From Isoperla grammatica (taxonomy: Eukaryota > Arthropoda > Insecta > Plecoptera > Perlodidae): a DNA stretch of 64,000 nt. How positions within the stretch are numbered: the first letter of the stretch is position 1; the number at the start of each line of letters is the position of its first letter. The stretch covers positions 4,244,958 to 4,308,957 of the forward strand of contig OX246740.1 of the NCBI GenBank assembly GCA_945910005.1, given 5' to 3'. Both the position numbers and the translations under genes were made by a program. This document shows positions 24,595-35,915 of the stretch, in pieces. The notes beneath the pieces are model-generated. The model worked only from the letters and a program-made list of their open reading frames with translations, had not been told where the DNA came from and did no database searches.

Positions 24595-25680
24595 CACACG
24601 AGCACGAGTACACACTCAGTACGTGTACACACTCAACCACGGGTATACATTTAGAGCCTGTACACACTCAGCACGTGGACATACTCAGCACGTGTACACA
24701 CTAGAGCACGTGTACACACTCAGTACGTGGACATACTCAGCACGTGTACACACTAGAGCACGTGTACACACTCAGTACGTGTACACACTCAGCATGTGTA
24801 CGCACTCATCACGTGTACACACTCAGCACGTGGACATACTCAGCACGTGTACACACTCAGTACGTGGACATACTCAGCACGTGTACACACTAGAGCACGT
24901 GTACACACTCAGTACGTGTACACACTCAGCATGTGTACGCACTCAGCACGTGTACACACTCAACCACGTGTACACACTCAGCACGTGGACATACTCAGCA
25001 CGTGTACACACTCAACCACGTGTACACACTCAACCACGTGTACACACTCAACCACGTGTACACACTCAACCACGTGTACACACTCAGCACGTGGACATAC
25101 TCAGCACGTGTACACACTAGAGCACGTGTACACACTCAGTACGTGTACACACTTGAGCACGTGTACACACTCGGTAACGTGTACACACTCGGTACGTGTA
25201 CACACTCGGTACGTGTACACACTCGGTAACGTGTACACACTCAGCACGTGGACATACTCAGCACGTGTACACACTCAACCACGTGTACACACTCAACCAC
25301 GTGTACACACTCAACCACGTGTACACACTCAACCACGTGTACACACTCAGCACGTGGACATACTCAGCACGTGTACACACTAGAGCACGTGTACACACTC
25401 AGTACGTGTACACACTTGAGCACGTGTACACACTCGGTAACGTGTACACACTCGGTACGTGTACACACTCAGTACGTGTACACACTCGGTACGTGTACAC
25501 ACTCGGTACGTGTACACACTCGGTAACGTGTACACACTCGGTACGTGTACACACTCAGCATGTGTACGCACTCAGCACGTGTACACACTCAGTACATGTA
25601 CACACTTAACCACGTGTACCCTCAGCATGTGTACACACTCAGCATATGTACACACTCAGCACGTGTACACACTCAGCACA
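24595..25680. repeat. 18-bp minisatellite rich in CACGTG
   Basis: The unit CACGTGTACACACTCAGT (variants AACC, GGTA, TAGAG) repeats about 60 times, with larger blocks that also repeat (for example 24950-25130 and 25225-25400). All frames stay open because the unit is six codons. CACGTG is the E-box palindrome, so the array offers dozens of bHLH-type sites. Confidence 0.97.
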
Positions 25681-25689
25681 CAGAATGGA

Positions 25690-27210
25690 AAGTTAAACCT
25701 GTGATGTATCTCAACTGTGTTCACGTGTTTTTTAATAACAGTGGGACGAGATCAAGAAACTCTGGAGGGCTTAAGCCCACCGAAACGTGGACTAAAGCTT
25801 TTCCGATCAGTTTCGTCGGCCGTACACTTTTGCCCCGAAACAGAGTTTGAAGGGGTGGCTGGTGGGGGGGGGGGGGGGGGGGGGGCTCTTGAGCTCTGCG
25901 ATCTACTATGGAGTTGTAGAAGTCGGAGAGTCGAGGATGGAAAGTTATTAGGATGTTACAGGGTGGTCCATTTACCTTAGGTAGCTCATCATTGTCAGTT
26001 GAGTTAGCTAGTTTATTTTATTATCCATTCTGTTTTAAAACTGACTACGAAGGTTAACATAATTGTATATTATACACAATACATAAGACAAAATAGTATT
26101 GGAACTTGAAGTAGCTATAGAATAAAATAGAGAAGAACGGGGAACTTTGAAACTCAAGAAACAAAATAGAATATTGTACGGTTGTAGAAAATCGTTGCAA
26201 TATGGTGTTTTTTTTTTGGCTTCGATAAATAACATTCCTTATACTAATGCACGCACTATTTGTTTACGGGAGGATGCTAGTAAAGGAATCTCAATGTTTT
26301 AATCACGCTGAGATTTCTGTTCAGTTATCAACCACATAATATGAAGATTTTTGAATAAATCGGAGTTCAGCAATACGTTAAAAATAACGACCGCTATCGA
26401 CAGACAAAAAACACAGAACGAGTGCCATAAAAGTCTAATGGAGACGCTCGCTTCGCTCGCTTATTTATTTTTCACATGGTGACTGATATCCTAGATAGCT
26501 GTTGTCTACATCGATGGCAAGAACAATGTGAAGATATAATTCTCAAAATTGTTTCGGTTGTCCATATCGATGGCAAGAGAATTATGTTTACTGTCGATAT
26601 TTTAATAACTGGTTTTTGTGTTTTAAAATTTTTTAGGTTGGCAAAATTTTGTTTGTGTAGAAAGATGCCCCGGAAAGTGACCAAGGTTGGTGCAACGTTT
26701 GGTGTTTATAGCTTTATTCGTTCGTTTGGGGCCCACATACCGACATGGAATTAGCCAGCTATAGTTAGCTAGTCAGCTCAAAAAAGTATTTTTTAACGAT
26801 CTTTACTGTTTAAATTCTTCCACACGATCATCATATTATCAAGAAAATATTTAAAATGGGTCGTCTCATGGGAAAACCCACGATTAAATAAAATTGGAGG
26901 TTTCAATCCATCTGCATCGGCAACATCGTGCTTAAGTGCGCTTTTATTTATTTTTATTTATTTAGACTTGTTTCTTTAACAAAATTATGTTGGTTGAACT
27001 ACATCTTACATTATTGAACTTTACCAAGTAAATCAGTATAAGGGATAAAGAATATAAGTTAACACATAAAAAAAACATCAGATAACGCATAGGCTTAATA
27101 TAAATAGGAATTGACAGCTCAGACAAGATGCAATAACATGTAATGCATAACAGTGCCTATCCACACATACATAATATATGGACCTATACCCATGCTGTCA
27201 CAATTTGAGG
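25690..27210. other. Spacer with a 22-G run, no gene recognised
   Basis: A run of 22 G lies at 25864-25885. At 26500-26580 CATCGATGGCAAGA and CATATCGATGGCAAGA form a small direct repeat. No other signal. Confidence 0.45.
25864..25885. repeat. 22-base G homopolymer
   Basis: Uninterrupted G run, one of the longest of about a dozen G or C runs in the window (others at 1003, 18008, 29346, 33946, 43720). Confidence 0.95.
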
Positions 27211-27224
27211 CGTGCAGTAGTGGC

Positions 27225-28048
27225 CAGTGGCGTCACTAGGGGGTTTTGGGGGGGGCCTGCGCCCCCCCAATCGCAATCTGCGCCCCCCCAATAATTTCCT
27301 CGTTCAATCAATTTTATTCCTTAAATTTCCAATCTTAAAGTGCTAGCGTGTCTCTTTAAAAAATCGAAGATCAAAAGTCTTTTGATCAACAATACTTACA
27401 TAATATATTATAATATTTCATTAATAATTATGACATGCTAATGGCAATTAATCAAGCCTTCATTGTTTAAAATATAACCGTTAATCAGCATTTATCTCCT
27501 GCATATAATTTATGAAAGATATTTAATATTATTACATTTTGTACCACAAAGAGTGGTCACTTTATTGACAGATGTTCTTTAGATGGAGTTTTGTGACAAG
27601 TCGTATTAGTGGATAGTACAATATGTCTAATCTTTTGTAAAGTAATTGAGGAATGACTGACATTGTTATCTTATAAATTAATAATTAAAATACTATAACA
27701 AATATACCGTGACAATCATAATATTATTTCATGCAATCAGTCTTCTGGTATACTAAAATAGTTGTGTGTGTATAAAATCCTTTTTAGGGCCGCTCTATTA
27801 TCCTTATGATTCCCTTGCTCAAATCGCTGTAAAGGCTGTTTCGAAGCCCCCGTGTAGCCCGCGCAAGTCCAATCAACTAGTTACTTGCCTTTGATTGATG
27901 TAAGTAAATGGAAATTGTAAAGACATAAATAATTATGATAGTGTAAAGAGTATAAGAAATGTAAGACTGAGAAATATGTAATGTAATGAAGTAAAGACAC
28001 GCATATGCGCGAAAGCGCGGGTGGCGTGCAAGTGTAATGACTTAGTGA

Positions 28049-28082
<34 letters not shown>

Positions 28083-29418
28083 ACTTGCACCGGGCGGACT
28101 GGCAGGTACGGAACTACGGAAACCCGTACGGGGCCCCCCCGGGTGGGGGCCCCCTTGAGGGCCACCACCCAACCCCCTGAAAATATATCACGGTATATAG
28201 ATTATGAAACAATAGTAAGAAGAGCATAATATTATGTATCTCATGTCAGTGAAAAGGGACATATAGAGTTATATAGACCATCTAGACTACAAAGATTTCC
28301 GCTTTCTTCCTCTGAGCTTACTTTTTTATAGTTAAGTTTGAAATATAAAACATGCCAGTGCTGGAAATTTCTTTAATTTAATTTTAAAGTGGTGTAACAG
28401 TTCAACATGTTGTTCGACACACCTATCATCATTTATCGATTTTTACACGTGTTTATATGCGTTCTAGACAAATTAATAGGAAACAAGAACTCTCAAGATT
28501 TCTGCTCGCTAGCTCGCTACTTGAGAGTGACTTTTGATAGTTTGCGAGTAAACTTTGTTATATCTGAAAGTACCATTTTGCCCATTTATAATAGAACAGG
28601 CTCATATAAAAATGAAATAAAGGAGTTTTCAAGTCGTGTGTCATTACAAAGCCACTTTCCGTAAAATAGCTGACTGAAAATCGGGCTGATCACGTGTCTA
28701 TAAGCGTTCAAAATTTAAAAAGGCGAACTTTGTTGCAATATCTATCGGCGCCTACTGAAAACCGATCCAGCGCAGCACTAGCCATAAGATTACTTCTCAA
28801 ATGACAGGATCGAACTCCTATCCTAGACCTATGACGTTAGGAATTATCAGTGTAATATTGACTTTACTTTAATTGTTTTTCATGATAGGATTTCGCCTCA
28901 AAACGCGTTTTAGTCCACTAAGCATCATGCAGGGTCGAAAATTGTTTCGCCTTCGGCGACGTTGCCTCCGCGGCAGGGGCTTCGCCCCCGACCCAGCTGC
29001 ATACTCAGCTACAACACTCGTTACGAGTACAAATTACACGATGCGAGTGGACAACTAGTAGTCGATATTTGTAGAAGGTTGGGAAACAATACAGTTTGAA
29101 ATATACAACTGCCAGTGTTGCGAAAGTTTCTTCATCAATTTCGTTTTTGAAAGTGGTGTTCACAGTTCAACACGTTGTTCCACATAACTATCATCATTTA
29201 TCGATTTTTAAACGTGTTTATATGCGTTCTAACAAAATAGCAGGCTGAAAAATTTTCGCCTCCGGCGGCTGGGGCTCTGCCCCAGACCCCTTATAGCTTC
29301 GCCAGGCCCCGGGGCCCCTAACATCGTTTTCCGTACGGGCCCTACCCCCCCCCCCCCCCCCCCGCCAATCCGCCTCTGCTTGCGCCCCCCCAATCCCAGA
29401 ATCCTAGTGACGCCCCTG
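27225..29418. mobile_element. 2.2-kb hAT-type element, non-autonomous
   Basis: Ends CAGTGGCGTCACTAGG and CCTAGTGACGCCCCTG are inverted, and GTAGTGGC flanks both sides exactly (27217-27224, 29419-29426), an 8-bp hAT-type duplication. GGGGGGGCGCA-like runs follow each end inside. The body holds an A run of about 29 (28050-28079), two related blocks near 28400 and 29150 (TCATCATTTATCGATTTTTA), and no transposase ORF. Confidence 0.9.
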
Positions 29419-29499
29419 GTAGTGGCCATGCAGTGGAAGCGCTCGCGTGGCTTGGCCCGGCGCGCTATCGCGCCCCTAGATACAACTGACGTATATCGG

Positions 29500-29925
29500 T
29501 AAAATAAATAAATAAATTCACATTTAGAGTCTACCCACTCAGTAACTAAACTGATTTGCAGTGGGGGACTTTAATTGAAAGTGACTGAACCAACCCCGCA
29601 GGCTTCGAACACCATCGACGAGTGAGCGACAACCAATCAAAGATCGATATTTCAAATACGAAACATATGAATCAGTGATTGGACAGTGCGAACACCTGCG
29701 GACAAATGCCAGAATCAACAAGGTCGATTCAGAACAACTTTGAATTTATTGAGTGCTTCGTTGCTAGGACGGCTCCAAAGTCACCGTTTACTTATTTCTA
29801 AGCCAAGAAGTAATAGAATGGAATCCACATTAGAAGTTAAAAAACTTCTGCCTGAAGCGGGATTTGAACCCGGGACCTTCTGCATTGGAAGCAGGGATGC
29901 TAACCACTGGACCAACGAGCCACCT
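29500..29925 (-). mobile_element. tRNA-derived SINE, full copy
   Basis: Minus strand: tRNA-like head at 29925-29850 (GGCTCGTTGGTCCAGTGGTT, B box GGTTCAAATCC), a body of about 320 bp shared with 1150-1482, and a tail at 29500-29512 that reads AAATAAATAAA on the plus strand. The head resembles tRNA but has a shortened anticodon stem. Confidence 0.78.
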
Positions 29926-30100
29926 AAAATGAGCGGGTCTCGGAGGCGAGCTGTGATTGGCTTAATTAAGAATAATTAACGTGGCGTACGAAAGAGTACA
30001 GTTTAACTCAACTTTTTCCTGCGTTCACAGTGTTTCAACTTTCTTAATTTTTTTTTTACGTATTGACTGGGAACGACGCTTAATTCCCCGTTTGCAACTG

Positions 30101-30241
30101 AGGCCCGGTTTTTCAATCGGTCATTAACGGGGCCGTTAGCTGACGGTCCGTTATCTGCATGGGTTTATTGGGTTACAAATTACGGACCATCAGCTAACCG
30201 CCCCGTTAACGACCCGTTAAACGATTGAAAAACCGGGTCTT
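30101..30241. mobile_element. Palindromic MITE, Harbinger-like ends
   Basis: Ends GGCCCGGTTTTTCAATCG and CGATTGAAAAACCGGGTC are inverted with further pairing GTTAGCTGACGGTCCGT. GGCCCGGT ends also occur in the TAA-flanked element at 20738. Target duplication is not exact. Confidence 0.75.
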
Positions 30242-30249
30242 ATAGCCGA

Positions 30250-31760
30250 GTTGAAAAGTAAAAATTAATGCATTTGTTTTTATCTGGTAAATGTATTTCA
30301 AATTAGGATTATGTACGAAGGAGTTATGATTGAGTTTCCCGAGTACAGATTACCATTGCAACTTATTTGTGGATATTATAACCCAAGTTAACAAGTTAAC
30401 ATGTCATTACAAATGTAACGAACCTTGCCGTGTATCATACTAATTAGTTCCTCTTCCAATCAAAAGGGTCCTTTACTTGAAACCGCATGAGTTGGTAGGT
30501 TTATTTCTATTGCCATAATCCAATCGTAGAATCATAAGCTGCATTATTTAATTAAGTACAGTCGGTTCAGGAATAGTTGGAACACCTCATACAATAATTC
30601 GAATTTGTTCGATTATTGGTCCAATAAGCAACACAAATTAATGCATTTTTATGTTCTATAAAGTAAAACCAAAATAAATTGTACGATATAGCAATATAAT
30701 ATTGAATCAATCCAATTTCATGTTTGATAAATATTGATGTTAACATTGTATTATTATGTAAATACATTGAGTTCATAATTATTGCTGATTAAAATGGCAT
30801 GGGATATCTACCTGCACTTTAAATAATTTCTCAAAACAAACACTAGTGAGCCATAGCCCAATAATTAGCACTTCCCCTCGAGTGAGGTACACAATGGAAC
30901 GCCCTATAGTTTCCCACGGAAGTTCGAGCACACAAGTGTAATGCTTTCACCAGTCCATAGTTCGGACCAACATGCACCATTCCTTTCTCTAGTGGGCGTA
31001 TTTTACCGCACATTAGGCCCGTTTCACGGTATTTTGACTAACTTTGACTTGACTTAATTAATTACATTATTTTGAATATGTATTTCGTCCTTTAGAGGTT
31101 TGGAGCTGCTACAAACTGGACGAGTCTCTACTAGTTGGGCATGAAAGCTATAGTAAACCCTTTCAATTATCTTTTCTTCTTCTGATCAGAGATTTTCACG
31201 TATAATTCTATTGAAACGACCTACGCTTTCATTACCAGCGTAGACATAACTATGAAAACTGTAGAATTGGAATCATCTAATTTTCGAATTCGTTGATGCT
31301 TCAGAGTTCGGCCAATATTTTACATAGCCATCTAAATAACAACACATCGTAATAGTTTTTAAAATCTTTGTTTATATTGTGTATTTTTCTAGCAATTGTA
31401 TTTAATATTCTGGAACCTTGTGGTCCCCAATGCACGTTGGACAGCTGGCACTATATGACTCTTCTCTCAGCTAAACATCATCTTTGCTCTAGTTCAGTGT
31501 ATTATCACCAGGATGTGTACTGTGTAGTCTATGATAGTTTATTCCAGTTTTTAAATAAAATTGATTTGTTTGATAGTTTGCGTTTTTATATTTAATTCAT
31601 GCATCTTTTTAATTCTAAAACAACTGTAATAAGATTGAATTATCATACCCGCTCATCTAAGGTTATGCTTAAATCATATTTGAGTCCAATATGGCCTCTG
31701 TGACGTCACGTGACTGTTAAGGTTCCATCCTTGGTGGAGGTGCCGGGTCCAAATATATAA
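30250..31760. other. AT-rich spacer, no feature seen
   Basis: No repeat, RNA or convincing ORF recognised. Confidence 0.45.
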
Positions 31761-31769
31761 TTATACTGT

Positions 31770-31832
31770 GCGTGTGCGTGTGCGTGTGCGTGTGCGTGTG
31801 CGTGTGCGTGTGCGTGTGCGTGTGCGTGTGCA
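31770..31832. repeat. GTGTGC microsatellite
   Basis: About ten GTGTGC units, the same unit as the longer array at 42537. Confidence 0.95.
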
Positions 31833-32109
31833 GGGAATCAGATATCAGATAACGAAAACGAGTGATTCAAAATCATCATCACCGAAGAATTTGTTATTCC
31901 ACACAAGGATACCGGTATGTCAATCATTTATAGTTTTCTTTCAATAACTGTGGTGATTCTATTGTTTATTTGTATTGGCATTTAAAGAATAAAACTTCAG
32001 TATGAATTTATCAACCTTAATCACCGATTAAATAATCTCGGATTGAATAGTAACCTTTGGTTCAATAAACATAAAATAGTTGGTATTCTACCAGGCGCCA
32101 TGCTGGTTC

Positions 32110-32230
32110 GGTGAAAGTCTGCGATTAATCTAGTAGATGAATGGTTTGTGAACTTTGTAACACTGCAGTTTGTTTTTAACGAGGCAGACAAAGTATTCCA
32201 GAAACTAATTGATCTGTTATACAATACGTC
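32110..32230 (-). pseudogene. Possible LINE ORF2 C-terminal fragment
   Basis: The minus-strand frame contains RSISFWNTLSASLKTNCSVT, which has the R..WN.LP....S..F layout found near the C-terminus of many non-LTR retrotransposon ORF2 proteins. Only about 40 residues fit. A chance match is possible. Confidence 0.4.
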
Positions 32231-32239
32231 ACAATACAA

Positions 32240-34640
32240 TTGAATACAATAAATACCAATGTCATACAATACGTTATAATACAAAAACACAATTCCACTC
32301 GTCCACGAGTGTTTGTACGCGACGTGATGGCTGTGGTACCTTAACACGGGGCCGACAGTTGTATAAATACCCTTGATGTTTTAACAGTCATCATTGTTCC
32401 AGAGTCCTTGAAACCACATACATACAGTATAATATTGTGCTGTTATTGAACAAGTAATTACAATTGTTTGTCTCGAATAAAAATGTTCTATTTTTATCAA
32501 ACCTGACTGTATTCATCAAATTTTGCTAACTGTGGTATTAAGAGCTTAATTTTGATAGTTTTGTTGAAAGAACAAAATAACGTACACTAACATTGCATTA
32601 AGAAAGCAAAATGTTTGGAGGTTTATTTTTTTAATATCACGGCAACCAAATGCACGAAAGTGTACTTTTGTCGTACACTCACGTTGTAAAATAACGGACA
32701 GAGCGCAATACACCAAATCATAAAAAATATATTGTGTCCACAACATTTTTTTTACTCACATCTGGAGATAACCATTCGTTTTATAATAGAGAACACCTTT
32801 CTAATACGTCTTAAGATAAAATATTTCATAAAACGTGTGACCTAGGAGTGAAACGAAACCACTGCAATACATGTGAATGTCTGGTCTATTTGTTGTCAAA
32901 TCAGACTATAAATCTATACCAAACACCTTAATTTATACTTCAAAATTCTAATCCAGCTATGCTAAAACCAATGCAAAAAACACAAGCTCAATCGGTTGAA
33001 CAGTTTTTGAGTTACAGCGATAATAATCTACCGTTGCGTAAGAGGAAAATATAGGCGTTGGCCATCTTCAAAGCGTCGGGATGCCAATACGCCGACTAAG
33101 ATTTGAAAGTATCATATAACATATTATTCCTCGAAATATTATTAATCGAATGGTATATAAAAACCCTTTGCTCCCCTTTTGTGAGAGTGTTTTGCCCTTC
33201 TTTGCTGTACAAATGAAGGACTACTACCAATTCAAAGAACATCGACTAGTTCTTTCTAATAATATTAAAAACATGTTCTAATAATAATTGTGTGTGGATT
33301 TAGGAGCATCCGCATAGTTATGAATGAAGATGGTGGAAATCCGTAACCACCGTAACTAAGGTGGTGGTAGCGCCTAATAGCACCAGCGCACCAGCGCACC
33401 AGCGCACATTAACACCAGTCGCCACTGGTATATTGTTATTTTGACAAAAATTTATGAAAAAACTTATGAAAAATTCATAATAAATGTGTCGTATTTAAAG
33501 GTAGACATGCTACATAATATGTTCATTCTTCTGTTGAATAAAATGTACCTAAGAAATTGCCCGTAATATCCTAAGCGTAGCGATAATTTCATCCTGATCA
33601 CAATATTATATATTTTTGATCATATTTAGGCCATGGTTTGGGTGTTTGCAATGTTGTTCAATGGTTCGTAAGACCTACAGAAAATACTAACATTGCACGA
33701 TCCGACTGATACATCGAGCTTATTACCATAACTATATAGATAATAATGCCCTGATTTACAAAAACAAAACAAAAATGCAAACGCAATTGTCAGCTACATG
33801 CGTCTAGTATAGTATTTGACGCGGTTATATGAACCACGGATAAATATTATTTTCGGCTTCTAAGTGGTTTCACTATGGCTATGGCATGGTCACCATGGTG
33901 AACACAAGTTAGTAAGTAGACCATGGGCCAGCTAATAGAAACCCTCCCCCCCCCCCCCCCCCCCCCCCCGGTGCGGAAGGTTTGAAAGTGATATTGAGTA
34001 CTTCTTTATATGTCATTTTGATTTTGACTTGTTAGCCAACACAACTTTGGTGGAACAGCCAACTAGGGGTGTCCAAAGATTTTGGTCAAAATAATACAAA
34101 TAATATTTGTGAGTCTTCTAGTAAGAAATTAGTTAGTTAGACGTTAGCTTATAATTACATCTATTATTTTATTAATTTAAAAATTATTTTGGACCTAGTT
34201 GGTCATTATCTTCTAAGATATCACCCTGTGTCTTTTTGGACATCATGAAATTGTTTAGTCACAAATGTCGTTTGCGACCACTCTAATGAAAGGTCGTGAT
34301 GAGTACACTACGAACAAGTTATTTAATAAACATGTTAATGGTACATTTTCAGGGGTAATCATGCTTTAAACATCAAAATCTATCTTAATTTGCTATTTTT
34401 TGCACTATTAGCTAATTAAGGTGAGACTGAGGAGTTTCCATTTTTTTCCTTTGTAGCATTGAATTATCCGGTAATGTATTCGTATTGTTTATAATATGTG
34501 ATTTCCATAGCATAATGTCCATTTTAGATTACTGTTTTAATTTGAAATACAATTTTTTTTTGCATTAATTAACGTTGTTAAAGAGAACAACGTTTATTTA
34601 AGGATTGTGCAGCCTTTAGAATACAAATGCATATCACTTA
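32240..34640. other. AT-rich spacer with a 24-C run
   Basis: A run of 24 C lies at 33946-33969. CACCAGCG is repeated at 33381-33408. No gene recognised. Confidence 0.45.
32360..32395 (+). promoter_or_regulatory. Core-promoter-like TATA and initiator
   Basis: GTATAAATAC is followed 27 bp later by AACAGTCATCATTG, close to insect TATA-Inr spacing. AATAAA follows about 90 bp downstream, so a solo LTR or short transcript unit is conceivable. No ORF supports it. A similar GGTATATAAAAACC lies at 33152. Confidence 0.25.
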
Positions 34641-34644
34641 ATAA

Positions 34645-34916
34645 TAATTATTTGTGTAAGAATCCCTGTTATAGGGTGCACACCAGCTTTACCTGATGTG
34701 CCCCTCTTCAGGTGACTAACTAGGTACATTAGGGTGTTTTGGATAGTTGGGAAGGGATGTCCGAGGGCTGATAGTATGACTCAGTCCCAGCATTTGCTTT
34801 ACGACTGAGGAAAACCTCGGAAAAACCTTCAGTCAGGACTGCCGGTGGCTGGAATCGAACTGGCGACCTCCCGAATAAGAGTCTCGCGTCTTACCGCTGA
34901 GCCACCTCTATCGGTA
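34645..34916 (-). mobile_element. tRNA-derived SINE, family of 23086
   Basis: Head GGCTCAGCGGTAAGACGCGA, B box GTTCGATTCC, core TTCCGAGGTTTTCCTCAGTC, 3' part with GAAGAGGGGCACATCAGG and AATTATTATTAAG-type tail at the left. Nearly full length on the minus strand. Confidence 0.8.
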
Positions 34917-35006
34917 TATCACTTAGTTGGTGGAACAGTCAAAGGTCACAAAATAACAAACATATGCCTACTTTTTTACATAAACGCCCAAGAAACGCAA
35001 TTAATA

Positions 35007-35405
35007 TTTATATATATATATATATATATATATTGTTATTCTGTAGGTTTTCGCGAACTGAAGAAGATGTAGTACTAGGTTCTCGGGTTGCTGTCCACGT
35101 AACTTGCTCTCTAGACACTGGTTGCTGGCCCAGAAATGGGCCATTGTCATTGTCTCGACGTTTCGGCAAAATCGCATTTGCCATCTTCAGGATGATCCGT
35201 TGGTTTCAGAGGCTGAGAACCTCAGGCTGAGAACCTCAGCCTCTGAAACCAACGGATCATCCTGAAGATGGCAAATGCGATTTTCCCGAAACGTCGAGAC
35301 AATGACAATGGCCCATTTCTGGGCCAGCAACCAGTGTCTATAAAGCAAGTTACGTGGACAGCAACCCGAGAACCTAGTACTACATATATATATATATATA
35401 TATAT
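35007..35405. mobile_element. Inverted retroelement-like pair between TA repeats, hammerhead-like core
   Basis: Arms 35065-35218 and 35222-35381 are reverse complements from TAGTACTAGGTTCTCGGGTT inward, meeting at CTGAGAACCTCAG. TA repeats lie directly outside both arms (35007-35033, 35382-35405). Each arm holds CTGAAGATGGCAAATGCGAT followed by TTTGCCGAAACGTCGAGAC. No ORF remains. The layout equals that of the Penelope-like pair at 15.7-17.1 kb, hence the assignment. Confidence 0.65.
35262..35305 (+). ncRNA. Hammerhead-ribozyme-like motif
   Basis: CTGAAGA (core CUGANGA), a possible stem II and GAAAC (core GAAA) stand in hammerhead order. On the left arm (minus strand, about 35196-35155) stem II is perfect: GGCAAA pairs with TTTGCC. 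On the right arm one base is changed (TTCCC). The cleavage-side strand and stem III are short and uncertain, so activity is unproven. Penelope-like elements are known carriers of hammerhead motifs. Confidence 0.42.
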
Positions 35406-35726
35406 TTGAGAAGCCACATTTTGACACCCCTGGTGGGTGCATCCGCTAAAAACATGTTTATATTGAGTAAAAATCGGAAGACAATGTTGTGGCGTCTTGT
35501 GGGGACTCAATGCAGTGAGCCTCCCGTACCAAGCCGGTGCCTAGTGCGAGCACTAATAATCCGGCTACGGGTGGAAGAGGTCAGGAAGGGGTGACGATGG
35601 GCAGCATGCGCGGGGCTACAGGTAGGCGGGGACAGGTCTGTGATGAAGGGGGTGGTATGCTACCTCACCCAAGAGAGGCCCCAGCCAAAGCTAGGGCCTT
35701 GGCGCACACGAGGCACACGGCACACA

Positions 35727-35915
35727 CTATGGTCGCACTGGGGCTGCGGGCCAGACAATGCTGGTAATCCATGGGACGTAGTAAGACACACGGGTGTAGA
35801 TGGCTGGCGAGCGAGCCTCTCCACACCCCGGCATACCAAATGACGTCACACCCACGATGCTGAAGATGTTGGGGGGTGAAGTGGAGAGAACTTGAATCGG
35901 CCCGCCAGAATCACC
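35727..35915 (-). CDS. Serine protease terminal exon (Ser195, stop codon)
   Basis: On the minus strand a pyrimidine-rich 3' splice site (ending CATCAACAG) opens phase 0 directly into GDSGGPIQ, the catalytic Ser195 loop. The exon continues through SIVGVTSFG and [13 protein letters not shown], the Cys-containing [11 protein letters not shown] loop and C-terminal helix of the chymotrypsin fold. It ends in a TAG stop at 35727-35729 after a short VWPAAPVRP tail. The length of about 62 residues fits the last exon of this family. The preceding exon ends exactly at a codon boundary after TCQ, so the joined motif is [11 protein letters not shown] see no clear polyadenylation signal close downstream. 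Confidence 0.93.
   Translation of the reverse strand, partial: GDSGGPIQVLSTSPPNIFSIVGVTSFGMPGCGEARSPAIYTRVSYYVPWITSIVWPAAPVRP

Noticed and set aside
24584..25850. Several ORFs with CTHSARVHTQ repeats
   Set aside because: Eighteen-base minisatellite, open in all frames by unit length; no gene context.
29850..29925. Functional tRNA gene (Gly or Trp by anticodon loop)
   Set aside because: Anticodon stem is short, the anticodon reading is ambiguous, and a SINE body follows directly.
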